Assembly (NCBI RefSeq): GCF_026242045.1
Contig: NZ_JAPJDO010000020.1
Span: forward strand, 1 to 64,000
Length of the DNA stretch: 64,000 nucleotides
DNA from: Mycobacterium pinniadriaticum
GTDB taxonomy: Bacteria; Actinomycetota; Actinomycetes; Mycobacteriales; Mycobacteriaceae
Direction: 5' to 3'
Shown: one piece after another, positions 16,623-27,883 of the stretch
How the letters are laid out: each line of letters opens with the position of its first letter
How positions within the stretch are numbered: position 1 is the first letter of the stretch
Made by a program: the position numbers and the translations under genes
The notes under the pieces: generated by a model
What the model was told of the DNA's origin: nothing
Seen by the model: only the letters and a program-made list of their open reading frames with translations
Databases searched by the model: none

Positions 16623-17687
16623 TCAGTGACCCATACCTGGCATGCTCGCCGGCATCGGCTGGCCAAGGGTCGGTACGACGGTGTTGGCCACATTCGCCGG
16701 GTCGACCACTCCTCGGAAGCAGCCGACCGAGTACGGATACTCGCTGTTGAGCACGTAGTGATAGATGTTCTGGACCTTGCCGTTCCACAGCACCGGAGAC
16801 GTCATCCCATGGCATTCGTCCAGCTGGGCATTCGTGATTTCCTTGCCATCGGCGCCCCGGGGTCCGTAGATACCGAATCCATCCAAGGCGTAGCCGACCA
16901 GGGGCGATTGACCGCGGGTGCCTTGATTGGGGAAGCACTTCCAGGAGAAGGCATGCAGGTGATACTGCTGGCTGTAGGGGTGCCCGAAGCATTGGTCCAA
17001 CGGCAAGATCGAAATCGGGTTGTACCAAGCGGTACCGGAAGCATTTGCGATTTCGGCATGCCACACCGTGCCGGTGAGCGTGACGCCGGTGATCAAGTAC
17101 TGGATTGCCTGCGGCGTGGCGAGGTACTTGGGGGCTATCGGCACTTTGATGTCGAGGTTGTACGGAGAAATTCCAATGGCAGCGGCGTTCGGATAGGGCT
17201 GCCCGAACCCGGGCGTACCCGGTGTGGTGTTAGTACCGCCCGGGGCCCCTGCGTAATAGGGATAGGCGGGAGTGCCGGATTGAACTGGTCCGAATTTCCC
17301 CATCGGAGTGGTGGGCAGGCCATTGCCTTTGAAGTACCGATAATTCTTGTCCGACGTCACCTTGAAAACGCTGCCGCGAGGATCGATATCCTTGGCCGTC
17401 ACATTTCCACTCACCGTGGGCAGTTTTGCGATCACAATCGAATTGCTCGACGAATCTACCCATGGCAGGGTACTGGTCTGCAACGTCGTGCCAGCGGGAA
17501 TTACCACGGAGAAGAGTTGTCCCCCAACGTAAATCCCGCCCTTCTGGGGTGTAAAGATACTCAGATTGGGAGCGGAATTCCCCACTGTATTCGGCGCTAC
17601 GGCAGCGGCCGGCGCGGCCGCCGAGGTGGCTGCCACCAACACCCCTGCGAATAATGCGGCGATCGTGCTCTTGCTGCGTGTCGACAT
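16623..17687 (-). CDS. Secreted YHYH-domain protein
   Basis: A 354-residue exported protein with a Sec signal peptide (positive start MSTRSKS, hydrophobic core, cleavage after about residue 29 in AAAVAP). The C-terminal half is a YHYH domain: VGYALDGFGIYGPRGADG, LDECHGMTSPVLWNGKVQNIYHYV and a late EYPYSVGCFRG, with conserved His and Cys. Function of the domain is unknown; homologues are extracytoplasmic and often metal-associated. Ribosome site AAAGGGAA precedes 17687. It lies 35 bp downstream of the PGRS protein gene on the same strand and may be co-transcribed with it. Confidence 0.82.
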   Translation of the reverse strand: MSTRSKSTIAALFAGVLVAATSAAAPAAAVAPNTVGNSAPNLSIFTPQKGGIYVGGQLFSVVIPAGTTLQTSTLPWVDSSSNSIVIAKLPTVSGNVTAKDIDPRGSVFKVTSDKNYRYFKGNGLPTTPMGKFGPVQSGTPAYPYYAGAPGGTNTTPGTPGFGQPYPNAAAIGISPYNLDIKVPIAPKYLATPQAIQYLITGVTLTGTVWHAEIANASGTAWYNPISILPLDQCFGHPYSQQYHLHAFSWKCFPNQGTRGQSPLVGYALDGFGIYGPRGADGKEITNAQLDECHGMTSPVLWNGKVQNIYHYVLNSEYPYSVGCFRGVVDPANVANTVVPTLGQPMPASMPGMGH

Positions 17688-17722
17688 CGTGTTCCCTTTC
17701 GGCAGAAGCGATTTAGTGGTTG

Positions 17723-20818
<3,096 letters not shown>

Positions 20819-21055
20819 CAGTAGAGCCCTCCCGACAAGAGCAAAATCAGATTATCTGTGCGCTATTTTATGAATTGGCGTCTGCCAGAGTCAGAATCGA
20901 CGCGCCGTAACTTTGATCCGCAATGCGGACTTAATCGAAAATGTTCCGCAATGCGGATTTAGCCGGGCTGGGAATTCATTTGAATTTAAAGAAAGGATGG
21001 TTGGAACGATTGCTCGGCGGCTGGAGTCGGCAGCGCCGGCGGTAGCATCCGAATC

Positions 21056-21472
21056 ATGCGGCTGGATCACGTTGTGTTGTGGACCGAGGATCCGGTCGCG
21101 GCCATGGACTTCTATACGCGGGTGGTCGGGCTCGCCCCCGTGCGGTTTGACGAGTTCGCGGCCGGGGAGGCACCGTTCCCCAGCGTGCGGGTGTCCGCGG
21201 ATTCGATCATCGACTTGGTGCCGATCGACGGCATTGCCGACACCGAGAGTCTCACCAGGGTCACCGACAGCGCCGGGCATCGTGTCAACCACGTGTGTCT
21301 GGCGATGACCAAGTCCGAATACAACGCATTGGATCAGCGCCTGCAGGCGGAGGGGATCGACACCAGCGCCCGGCTGAGGCCCACCTTCGGCGCCCGCGGG
21401 TGGGGTCCGGAGGGTTTCTACTTTCCTGATCCCGACGGCAACGTGGTCGAGGCCCGATATTACGACGACTAG
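21056..21472 (+). CDS. VOC-family (glyoxalase/dioxygenase fold) protein
   Basis: A 138-residue vicinal-oxygen-chelate protein with two beta-alpha-beta-beta-beta modules. RLDHVVLWTEDPVAAMDFYTRVVGL has the first metal His, HRVNHVCLAMT a second, and the C-terminal GFYFPDPDGNVVEARYYDD the family's closing Glu. The reaction cannot be read from the sequence. It is followed after 9 bp by the nitronate monooxygenase gene with an AGGAG-type site, so the two form an operon. Confidence 0.85.
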   Translation: MRLDHVVLWTEDPVAAMDFYTRVVGLAPVRFDEFAAGEAPFPSVRVSADSIIDLVPIDGIADTESLTRVTDSAGHRVNHVCLAMTKSEYNALDQRLQAEGIDTSARLRPTFGARGWGPEGFYFPDPDGNVVEARYYDD

Positions 21473-21481
21473 GAGCGTGGC

Positions 21482-22444
21482 ATGTTGTCGACGGACTGGT
21501 CGCGGGCCATCGGTATCGATGTGCCGATCGTCAACGCCCCGATGGGCGGCGTCGCCGGCGGTGCGCTGGCCGCTGCGGTCTCCCGCGCCGGTGGCCTCGG
21601 CATGATCGGGATGGGCAGTGCCGGCACCGCCGAGCGGCTGGACGCGGAACTGGGTCACGTGTCGAACCTGGCTCGCCCCTTCGGAATTGGCCTCGTGGAG
21701 TGGGTCGCCATTCGTCAGCCGGACCTGCTCGCCACTGCCCTGGCCGCAAATCCGGCGCTGCTGTGTGTGAGCTTCGGCGAGACGGGGGACTGGGTGCGGC
21801 GCGCCCACGATGCGGGCGTGGTGGCCGCGACCCAGGTGAGTGATCTGGACAGCGCCGAGCGTGCGGTCGCGGCAGGCGTCGACGTGGTCATTGCCCGTGG
21901 GGCTGAGGGCGGCGGTCACGGCCAACCGCTCGTCGGTACGTTGCCGCTGTTGACCGCGCTGCTCGATCGTGTCCCCGTTCCGGTGCTGGCGGGCGGGGGG
22001 ATCGGGTCGGCACGCGGGCTGGCCGCTGTTCTCGCCGCGGGTGCGTCGGCGGCGTGGCTGGGTACGGCATTCTGTGCCTGCACCGAATCGCTGCTGTCCG
22101 ACAAGGCGCGTGACACGATGCTGGCGGCCGGGGACACCGACACCGTGAACACCCGGGTATTCGACATCGCGCAGGGATATCCCTGGCCCCCGTCGCTGCC
22201 GGAACGCGTGTTACGCAACAGCTTCAGCGATCGATGGGACGGTGACGAAGAGTCGCTGAGCGTCGATTCCGGCGCGGCTGCAGCGCTGGCCCGGGCGATC
22301 GCGGCCGAGGATTACACGCAGGCGCCGATCAACGCCGGCCAGGGTGTCGGGGAGCTGACCGCCGTCCGATCTGCCGCCGAGGTGATCGGCCAGCTGAATT
22401 CGGGTGTGGCTGAACTGCTTTCGCGCTGGGCTACGCGGGATTGA
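21482..22444 (+). CDS. Nitronate monooxygenase-family FMN protein
   Basis: A 320-residue TIM-barrel flavoprotein. VPIVNAPMGGVAGGALAAAVSRAGGLGMIG is the N-terminal signature of the NMO / 2-nitropropane-dioxygenase family, and ARGAEGGGHG near residue 140 and VPVLAGGGIGSARGLAAVLAAGA carry the FMN-phosphate and active-site regions, including the His of GGHG. Nitronate oxidation is the named reaction, though many relatives act as quinone reductases or on unknown substrates. It overlaps the end of the convergent minus-strand gene by 14 bp. Confidence 0.85.
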   Translation: MLSTDWSRAIGIDVPIVNAPMGGVAGGALAAAVSRAGGLGMIGMGSAGTAERLDAELGHVSNLARPFGIGLVEWVAIRQPDLLATALAANPALLCVSFGETGDWVRRAHDAGVVAATQVSDLDSAERAVAAGVDVVIARGAEGGGHGQPLVGTLPLLTALLDRVPVPVLAGGGIGSARGLAAVLAAGASAAWLGTAFCACTESLLSDKARDTMLAAGDTDTVNTRVFDIAQGYPWPPSLPERVLRNSFSDRWDGDEESLSVDSGAAAALARAIAAEDYTQAPINAGQGVGELTAVRSAAEVIGQLNSGVAELLSRWATRD

Positions 22445-23534
22445 ACGCGTGCCGGGGAATGGTCAGCGGCAGGTCCACCGAGCTCACCAGACCCGGTTCT
22501 GCGTCGACCACATACGGCACCGCGTTGACCACCCGCATCGCGGTGGCCACCATCGCGCCGGCCCCCGACGTCATCGATTCGATCCCGGCCTTCTTGCGGT
22601 CCCGCAGCGTGACATCGAATGTGCAATCGATATCCGGTGTGCCGGTCACCACGACGCGATATCCCAGCGCATTCGGCAGCGTCGGCCAACGCGGTGCCAC
22701 GTCGGGAGCCAGGCGCGTGACGTGCTCGATGACAATGGCTTCGCGTCCGTCGACCACACCGATGGCCTGCATCCGCAAGGCGCCGCAGGTGCCTGCCTCG
22801 ACGGTGCCCATCGCCACCTCCAGCGTCCGCTCCGTCACCGCACGGTCGAACGTCTCACGCACCTCCTGCAATTCGACGCCGAGCGCGTCGGCCACCATGC
22901 GGATCTGGCCGTGCCATTCGCCCGCGATCGCTCCGGGGAAGCTGATCCACGGCTGATAGTCCAGGGGCCGGCCGAATCCCAGTGCGTCGCTCATGATGTC
23001 GGGCACGCCGTAGTCGTCGTACAGCCCGATCTCGTAGCAGTGAATCTTCTCGATCTGCGATGACTGCGTGGACAGCACCAGCGGCAGGTAGTCGGCGGCG
23101 AACCCGGGCTCGATCCCGGATGCGTACAGGGTGACCTGGCCCTCCTTGGCCGCGGCAACCAACTGATCGCGCCACTCCGCCGGTTCGTAGTGGTGCGGGT
23201 TGACCAACCGGGTGGTGCTCGTCGTCACCACATTGATGCCGGCGCTCAGCAGCTTCACGTAATCGGGGATATGGCCGGCGTCGCGCTCCGGCCCGCTGGC
23301 CCCATAGATCACGCAGTCCGGCTTCAACGCGATCAACGCGTCGGCGTCGGTGGTGACCGCCAAGCCGATCGGGTCACCGTTGGCCAGCTCGCCGGCGTCG
23401 CGGCCGTCCTTGTCCGGCGAGTGCACCCACACGCCGACGAGGTCGAGATCGGGGCGCTCGTGGATGGCGCGGATCGCGATCGACCCGATGCCGCCCGTCG
23501 ACCACACCACCACGCGGTACTGACCTTCAGTCAT
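22431..23534 (-). CDS. DapB-like NAD(P)-dependent dehydrogenase, paralogue 1
   Basis: A 367-residue Rossmann protein starting MTEGQYRVVVWSTGGIGSIA, with the dinucleotide loop WSTGGIGS, then VCVNP-type strand ISVWVHSPDKDGRDAGEL replaced by LVGVWVHSPDKDGRDAGEL and the acid patch LKPDCVIYGASGPERD. The fold matches the family annotated as dihydrodipicolinate-reductase-like or 2,4-diaminopentanoate/amine dehydrogenase-like. Ribosome site GGAGGTC precedes the start. A box ATCAAACGTTAGGTTT lies just upstream (23546-23561). About half its residues match the divergently encoded paralogue at 24636. Substrate unknown; a partner role with the adjacent luciferase-like enzyme is likely. Confidence 0.75.
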   Translation of the reverse strand: MTEGQYRVVVWSTGGIGSIAIRAIHERPDLDLVGVWVHSPDKDGRDAGELANGDPIGLAVTTDADALIALKPDCVIYGASGPERDAGHIPDYVKLLSAGINVVTTSTTRLVNPHHYEPAEWRDQLVAAAKEGQVTLYASGIEPGFAADYLPLVLSTQSSQIEKIHCYEIGLYDDYGVPDIMSDALGFGRPLDYQPWISFPGAIAGEWHGQIRMVADALGVELQEVRETFDRAVTERTLEVAMGTVEAGTCGALRMQAIGVVDGREAIVIEHVTRLAPDVAPRWPTLPNALGYRVVVTGTPDIDCTFDVTLRDRKKAGIESMTSGAGAMVATAMRVVNAVPYVVDAEPGLVSSVDLPLTIPRHAFNPA

Positions 23535-23545
23535 GATGACCTCCG

Positions 23546-23561
23546 AAACCTAACGTTTGAT
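23546..23561. promoter_or_regulatory. Repeated cluster box, copy 1
   Basis: On the minus strand it reads ATCAAACGTTAGGTTT and lies 12 bp before the ATG of paralogue 1. The same box recurs at 23623-23637 and 29248-29263, each before a gene of this catabolic cluster. The inner AAAC...GTTT arms suggest a dimeric repressor site. Confidence 0.6.
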
Positions 23562-23622
23562 CCGGAACGTAACAGTCGCCCGTCAACAGGGTCAAGGAAC
23601 CGATCAAACTCTGGCAGTCGGG

Positions 23623-23637
23623 AACAAAGTTTAGGTT
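23623..23637. promoter_or_regulatory. Repeated cluster box, copy 2
   Basis: AACAAAGTTTAGGTT on the plus strand abuts the ATG at 23638 and lies 12 bp before the ATG at 23650. Copies 1 and 2 point in opposite directions and flank the divergent promoter region of the two units. Confidence 0.55.
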
Positions 23638-23649
23638 ATGGTGAGCCCA

Positions 23650-24618
23650 ATGTTCACACTGCGATTCGACATGCGCGCACCGGCGGGTTCCGCACCGGCC
23701 CCCGACCTCTATGCGGCCGCAATCGAGATGTGTGCGTGGGCCGAGGACCGCGGTGCTGTGGTGGCCGTGCTGTCCGAACATCACGGCACCGAGGACGGCC
23801 ACCTGCCCGCACCTCAGCTCCTGGCATCGGCGATCGCAGCCCGGACGAAGCGCCTGGCGATCCTGCTCGCCGCGGTTCCCATCACGTTCTGGGATCCGGT
23901 CCGGCTCGCCGAAGAGATCAGCGTTCTGGACATCATCAGCAAGGGCCGGGTCTCGTACGCGTTCGGCATCGGCCACCGGATCGAGGAGTATGAGCACTTC
24001 GGCGTCGACCCACGTGGCCGCGGAAAGCTGGCCGACGAGTCGCTGGCCCTGCTGCGGGCCCTGCTGCAAGGACAGCCCGTCGACCACGACGGGCGGCGGA
24101 TACACGTGACACCGCCTCCCGCGACGCCGAACGGCCCGTATATGTGGATCGCCGGCGGGAGCCGGGCCGCGGCACGGCGGGCGGCGCGGTTCGGGCTCGG
24201 GTTCATTTCCCAGGCCGCTTCGCCTGCGCTCGAGGAGTTCTATGAGAGCCAGTGCCGGGCCAACGGATTCGAGGCCGGACCGGCACAGTTCCCCGTCCTG
24301 GGTGCGCCGACCACGGTCTTCGTCGCCGAGGATGTCGACTCCGCGTGGCATGAGCTGGGGTCGTACCTGCTGCACGACGCGACGATGGCGGCGTCCTACC
24401 GCCACGGGGACGACTCGGTGGCGAGCATCTCGCGAGCGGCCAGCGTGTCCGAGCTGCGTGAGGCAGGCGGTGCCTATCGGATCTTCACCACCGAGGAAGC
24501 TGTCGAGTACATCCGCGGCGGCAGAGCGCTTCCCCTGCTGCCGCTGTGCGGTGGTGTGCCCCCGGTCGTGGCGTGGCCGTATCTCGAGCGCGCCGCGACA
24601 GCAAGCCAGCGTGCATGA
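23650..24618 (+). CDS. LLM-class flavin/F420 oxidoreductase, paralogue 1
   Basis: A 322-residue luciferase-like TIM-barrel enzyme. I chose the ATG at 23650 (MFTLRFDMRAPAG) because the paralogue at 25728 starts MFSIRFDMRAPA; the ATG at 23638 would abut the regulatory box. CAWAEDRGAVVAVLSEHHGTEDGHLP is the typical early loop and PVRLAEEISVLDIISKGRVSYAFGIGHR the central one. It is the first gene of a four-gene plus-strand run with the DapB-like paralogue 2, LLM paralogue 2 and a P450, and it overlaps or abuts the next gene. Probably a flavin- or F420-dependent reductase/monooxygenase of a hydrophobic substrate. Confidence 0.85.
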   Translation: MFTLRFDMRAPAGSAPAPDLYAAAIEMCAWAEDRGAVVAVLSEHHGTEDGHLPAPQLLASAIAARTKRLAILLAAVPITFWDPVRLAEEISVLDIISKGRVSYAFGIGHRIEEYEHFGVDPRGRGKLADESLALLRALLQGQPVDHDGRRIHVTPPPATPNGPYMWIAGGSRAAARRAARFGLGFISQAASPALEEFYESQCRANGFEAGPAQFPVLGAPTTVFVAEDVDSAWHELGSYLLHDATMAASYRHGDDSVASISRAASVSELREAGGAYRIFTTEEAVEYIRGGRALPLLPLCGGVPPVVAWPYLERAATASQRA

Positions 24619-24635
24619 CCACCAGAGGAGGAGCA

Positions 24636-25709
24636 GTGAGCGCACCACTGAGAATCGTGGTCTGGTCGACCGGTGGTGTCGGCTCGATCGCCATCGACGC
24701 GATCCGAGTCAGGCCCGATCTCGAGCTCGTCGGGGTGTGGGTGCATTCCGCCGAGAAGGTCGGCAAAGATGCGGGGGAGCTGGCCGGTGGCGATCCGATC
24801 GGCGTCGCGGCGACCAATGACGCTGCCGAACTCATTGCGCTGCAGCCCGATTGCGTGGTGTACGCCGCGAGCGGCCCCGACCGTGACGGCGGCGCGGTGC
24901 CCGACTACCTGAAGCTGCTCGAGGCCGGTATCAACGTGGTGTCGACGTCATCGACCAGTCTGGTGTACCCGCCGGCGTACTACTCACCGCAGTGGCGCGA
25001 CCAGCTGGAGCAGGCCGCGAAGACCGGCGATGCGTCGTTCTACGCGTCCGGCATCTTTCCCGGTTTCGGATCCGACCAGCTGGCCCTGTTGCTGTCGACC
25101 CAGTCCAAGAAGATCCACCAGGTGAAGGTCACCGAGGTGGCGCTCAACGACCACTATCCCGTCGCCGACGTGATGATGAACGGAATGGGCTTCGGCCACC
25201 CGCTCGACTTCGAGCCACTGCTCAAGACGCCCGGGTTCATCGAGATGGCCTGGCGGGCACCGATCTACCTCATCGCCGCCGGACTGGGGGTCGACGTCGA
25301 CGAGGTCAGGGGAACCCTCGACCGGCGGCTCACCGACCGAGACATCGAGGTGGCCTTCGGCACGATCAAGGCGGGCACCTGCGGTGCTGTCAGCACCCGG
25401 GCAGCCGGCGTGGTCAACGGCCATGAGGCCATCGTCGTCGAGCACATCATCCGGATGGCGCGCGACGTCGCACCGGACTGGCCGGCATCGGAGTTCGACG
25501 CCAGCTACCACGTGGACATCGAGGGCGACCCCGACATCCACTGCTCGATGAACGTCGGTGCCGCCGAAGGTCACGGCGCCGGTCACGCCGCGATGACCGC
25601 AACGGCGATGCGAGTGGTCAACGCGATCCCGTACGTGGTCGCCGCACCGGCCGGTCTCTTGAGCTCCCTGGACTTGCCGAACACCCTGCCGCGCCACGCG
25701 ATCGACTGA
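24636..25709 (+). CDS. DapB-like NAD(P)-dependent dehydrogenase, paralogue 2
   Basis: A 357-residue protein from the GTG at 24636 behind AGGAGGAG; an ATG at 24615 overlapping the previous stop is an alternative. It has the same plan as the gene at 22431: RIVVWSTGGVGSIAIDAIR at the cofactor loop, LVGVWVHSAEKVGKDAGEL, and LQPDCVVYAASGPDRDGG. Shared late motifs include GTCGAVSTRAAGVVNGHEAIVVEH and the ending SLDLPNTLPRHAID. Sandwiched between two luciferase-like genes, it may reduce or oxidise their common substrate. The precise chemistry of the family is not established to my knowledge. Confidence 0.78.
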   Translation: MSAPLRIVVWSTGGVGSIAIDAIRVRPDLELVGVWVHSAEKVGKDAGELAGGDPIGVAATNDAAELIALQPDCVVYAASGPDRDGGAVPDYLKLLEAGINVVSTSSTSLVYPPAYYSPQWRDQLEQAAKTGDASFYASGIFPGFGSDQLALLLSTQSKKIHQVKVTEVALNDHYPVADVMMNGMGFGHPLDFEPLLKTPGFIEMAWRAPIYLIAAGLGVDVDEVRGTLDRRLTDRDIEVAFGTIKAGTCGAVSTRAAGVVNGHEAIVVEHIIRMARDVAPDWPASEFDASYHVDIEGDPDIHCSMNVGAAEGHGAGHAAMTATAMRVVNAIPYVVAAPAGLLSSLDLPNTLPRHAID

Positions 25710-25727
25710 CCCAGAAGGAGACAACGC

Positions 25728-26693
25728 TTGTTCTCGATCCGGTTCGATATGCGGGCGCCGGCCTTCGGTGCTTCGGCGACGGACCTCTACGCAGCGGCGA
25801 TCGACATGTCCGCGTGGGCCGAGGAACACGGCGGCCTGGCGGCGGTTATATGTGAACACCACGGATCCGAGGACGGCTATCTGCCGGTGCCGCTGATCCT
25901 GGGCTCGGCGATCGCGGCGCGGACCGAGCGGTTGTTGCTCACGCTGGTCGTGATCCTGCCGCTCTACGACCCAGTTCGGTTGGCCGAGGAGATCGCGGTA
26001 CTCGACATCATCAGCAAGGGCCGGGCTTCCTACGTGTTCGGACTCGGCTACCGGCCCGAGGAATTCGAGCATTTCGGCCTGGACGTGTCGCGCCGGGGAC
26101 GCCTTGCCGACGACAAGCTGACCGTGCTGCGCGCCCTGCTGGCCGGTGGTATCTCGCCGCCGCCGCAGACCCCGGGCGGCCCGATGCTGATGTGGGGTGG
26201 CGCGAGCCTGGCCGCCGCGCGCCGCGCGGGCCGGTACGGACTCGGCCTGCTGGCCAACGGAGCCGTCCCCGGTATGCAGGAGGCCTACGAGGCCGCATGT
26301 CGGGCGCATTCCCACGAGCCCGGCCCGACGCTGCTGCCACCATCGGATACGCCGACGGTCACCTTCGTCGCCGACGACGTCGACCGGGCGTGGGACGAAA
26401 TCGGCGAACACCTGCTGCACGACGCCCGGATGTATGCGCAGTGGAACGAGGACAACGACACCTCGGCCGGCATCTCCAACGCCCGCGACGTCGTAGACCT
26501 GCGGGAGAACTTCCCGTCCCACCGCATCATCAGCGTCGCCGAGGCTGTCGAAACCGTCCGCAGCGGTGGACGTCTCAACCTGTCGCCGTTGTGCGGCGGG
26601 ATCCCGCCCGACATCGCGTGGCCCTACCTGAAGCGGGTCGGCGACGTGGTTCTTCCGCAAGCGCAAACACCGACCCACCGGAGCAGTGAATGA
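25728..26693 (+). CDS. LLM-class flavin/F420 oxidoreductase, paralogue 2
   Basis: A 321-residue luciferase-like protein from a TTG at 25728 behind AAGGAG. It matches paralogue 1 along its whole length: SAWAEEHGGLAAVICEHHGSEDGYLP, RLAEEIAVLDIISKGRASYVFGLGYR and the ending LCGGIPPDIAWPYLKRV. Compared with paralogue 1, the segment after LLAGG is about 14 residues shorter, so the substrate pocket probably differs. Its stop overlaps the P450 start (ATGA at 26690), showing translational coupling. Confidence 0.85.
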   Translation: MFSIRFDMRAPAFGASATDLYAAAIDMSAWAEEHGGLAAVICEHHGSEDGYLPVPLILGSAIAARTERLLLTLVVILPLYDPVRLAEEIAVLDIISKGRASYVFGLGYRPEEFEHFGLDVSRRGRLADDKLTVLRALLAGGISPPPQTPGGPMLMWGGASLAAARRAGRYGLGLLANGAVPGMQEAYEAACRAHSHEPGPTLLPPSDTPTVTFVADDVDRAWDEIGEHLLHDARMYAQWNEDNDTSAGISNARDVVDLRENFPSHRIISVAEAVETVRSGGRLNLSPLCGGIPPDIAWPYLKRVGDVVLPQAQTPTHRSSE

Positions 26694-27877
26694 CCGCCGT
26701 CGATCTGTACTACGACCCGTTCGATTTCGAGATCGACGATGATCCGTACCCCATCTGGAAACGGATGCGGGACGAGACACCGCTCTATTACAACGAGAAG
26801 TACGACTTCTACGCGCTGAGCCGCTACGACGATGTCGCCCGGGAGCTGCACAACTGGGATACCTACCGGTCCGGCCGGGGCACCACGATCGATATCATCA
26901 TGAGCGGCCTGGAGGTGCCGCCCGGGGTCATCCTGTTCGAGGATCCGCCGCTTCATGATCTTCACCGACGGCTGTTGTCGAAGGTGTTCACGCCCCGGCG
27001 AATGGACGCCATCGAGCCACTGACCCGGCAGTTCTGCGTTCGAGCCCTCGATGCGCTGGCCGGGGTGTCGCGGTTCGACGTGATCACCGATTTCGGGGCG
27101 CTGATCCCGATGCGGACGATCGGCTACCTGCTGGGCATCCCCGAAGCGGGGCAGCAAGAGATCCGGGACAGCACCGACAAGGCAATCGGGTTGACGGACG
27201 GCGCCTTTCAGTCGGTGTCGGCCAGCGCGTTCGAGAATGCGTACCAGTTGTTCGCCGACTACATCGAGTGGCGCGCCGCCCATCCGTCCGACGACCTGAT
27301 GACGCAGTTGCTCAACGCGGAGGTCGAGGAGGACGACAAGCTGCGGCCGCTGACACGCATCGAGGTGCTCACCTACACCAGCATGATCGCCGGGGCGGGC
27401 AACGAGACGACCACCCGGCTGATCGGCTTCATCGCTCAAATGCTGGCCGAGCACCCTGATCAGCGGCGTGAACTCGTCGACGACTTCTTACTGATCCCCG
27501 GGGCGATCGAGGAAGTGCTGAGGTATCAGGCGCCCTCGCCGGTACAGGCCCGCTACGTCGCCCGCGACACCGAATGCCACGGCCGGCGTATCGCCGAAGG
27601 CTCAGTCATGTTGCTGCTCAACGGTTCGGCCAATCGCGACGAGCGCCACTATCCGCGTGGTGAGGAGTTCGACATCCACCGGGGCGGCGCCCACTTGTCG
27701 TTCGGGCAGGGCCTGCACTTCTGTCTGGGCTCGTCGCTGGCGCGTATGCAGGCCCGAGTGGCGCTCGAAGAGATGCTCACCCGCTGGCCCGAGTGGGACG
27801 TCGACTACGACAACGCCGCCATGGCGCACACCTCGAGCGTACGGGGATGGGGCACGCTGCCGGTGATTGTCGGCTGA
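26690..27877 (+). CDS. Cytochrome P450, cluster member 1
   Basis: A 395-residue P450. It begins MTAVDLYYDPFDFEIDDDPYPIWKRMRDE. The I-helix is AGAGNETTTRLIG near residue 235, the ExxR helix EEVLRYQAPSPVQ near residue 285, and the heme loop LSFGQGLHFCLGSSLARMQ with the axial Cys near residue 348. It is coupled to the LLM gene before it and 6 bp from the convergent double-TetR gene after it. A close paralogue lies at 34611. The ferredoxin and reductase partners are not encoded nearby. Confidence 0.93.
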   Translation: MTAVDLYYDPFDFEIDDDPYPIWKRMRDETPLYYNEKYDFYALSRYDDVARELHNWDTYRSGRGTTIDIIMSGLEVPPGVILFEDPPLHDLHRRLLSKVFTPRRMDAIEPLTRQFCVRALDALAGVSRFDVITDFGALIPMRTIGYLLGIPEAGQQEIRDSTDKAIGLTDGAFQSVSASAFENAYQLFADYIEWRAAHPSDDLMTQLLNAEVEEDDKLRPLTRIEVLTYTSMIAGAGNETTTRLIGFIAQMLAEHPDQRRELVDDFLLIPGAIEEVLRYQAPSPVQARYVARDTECHGRRIAEGSVMLLLNGSANRDERHYPRGEEFDIHRGGAHLSFGQGLHFCLGSSLARMQARVALEEMLTRWPEWDVDYDNAAMAHTSSVRGWGTLPVIVG

Positions 27878-27883
27878 TCCGGC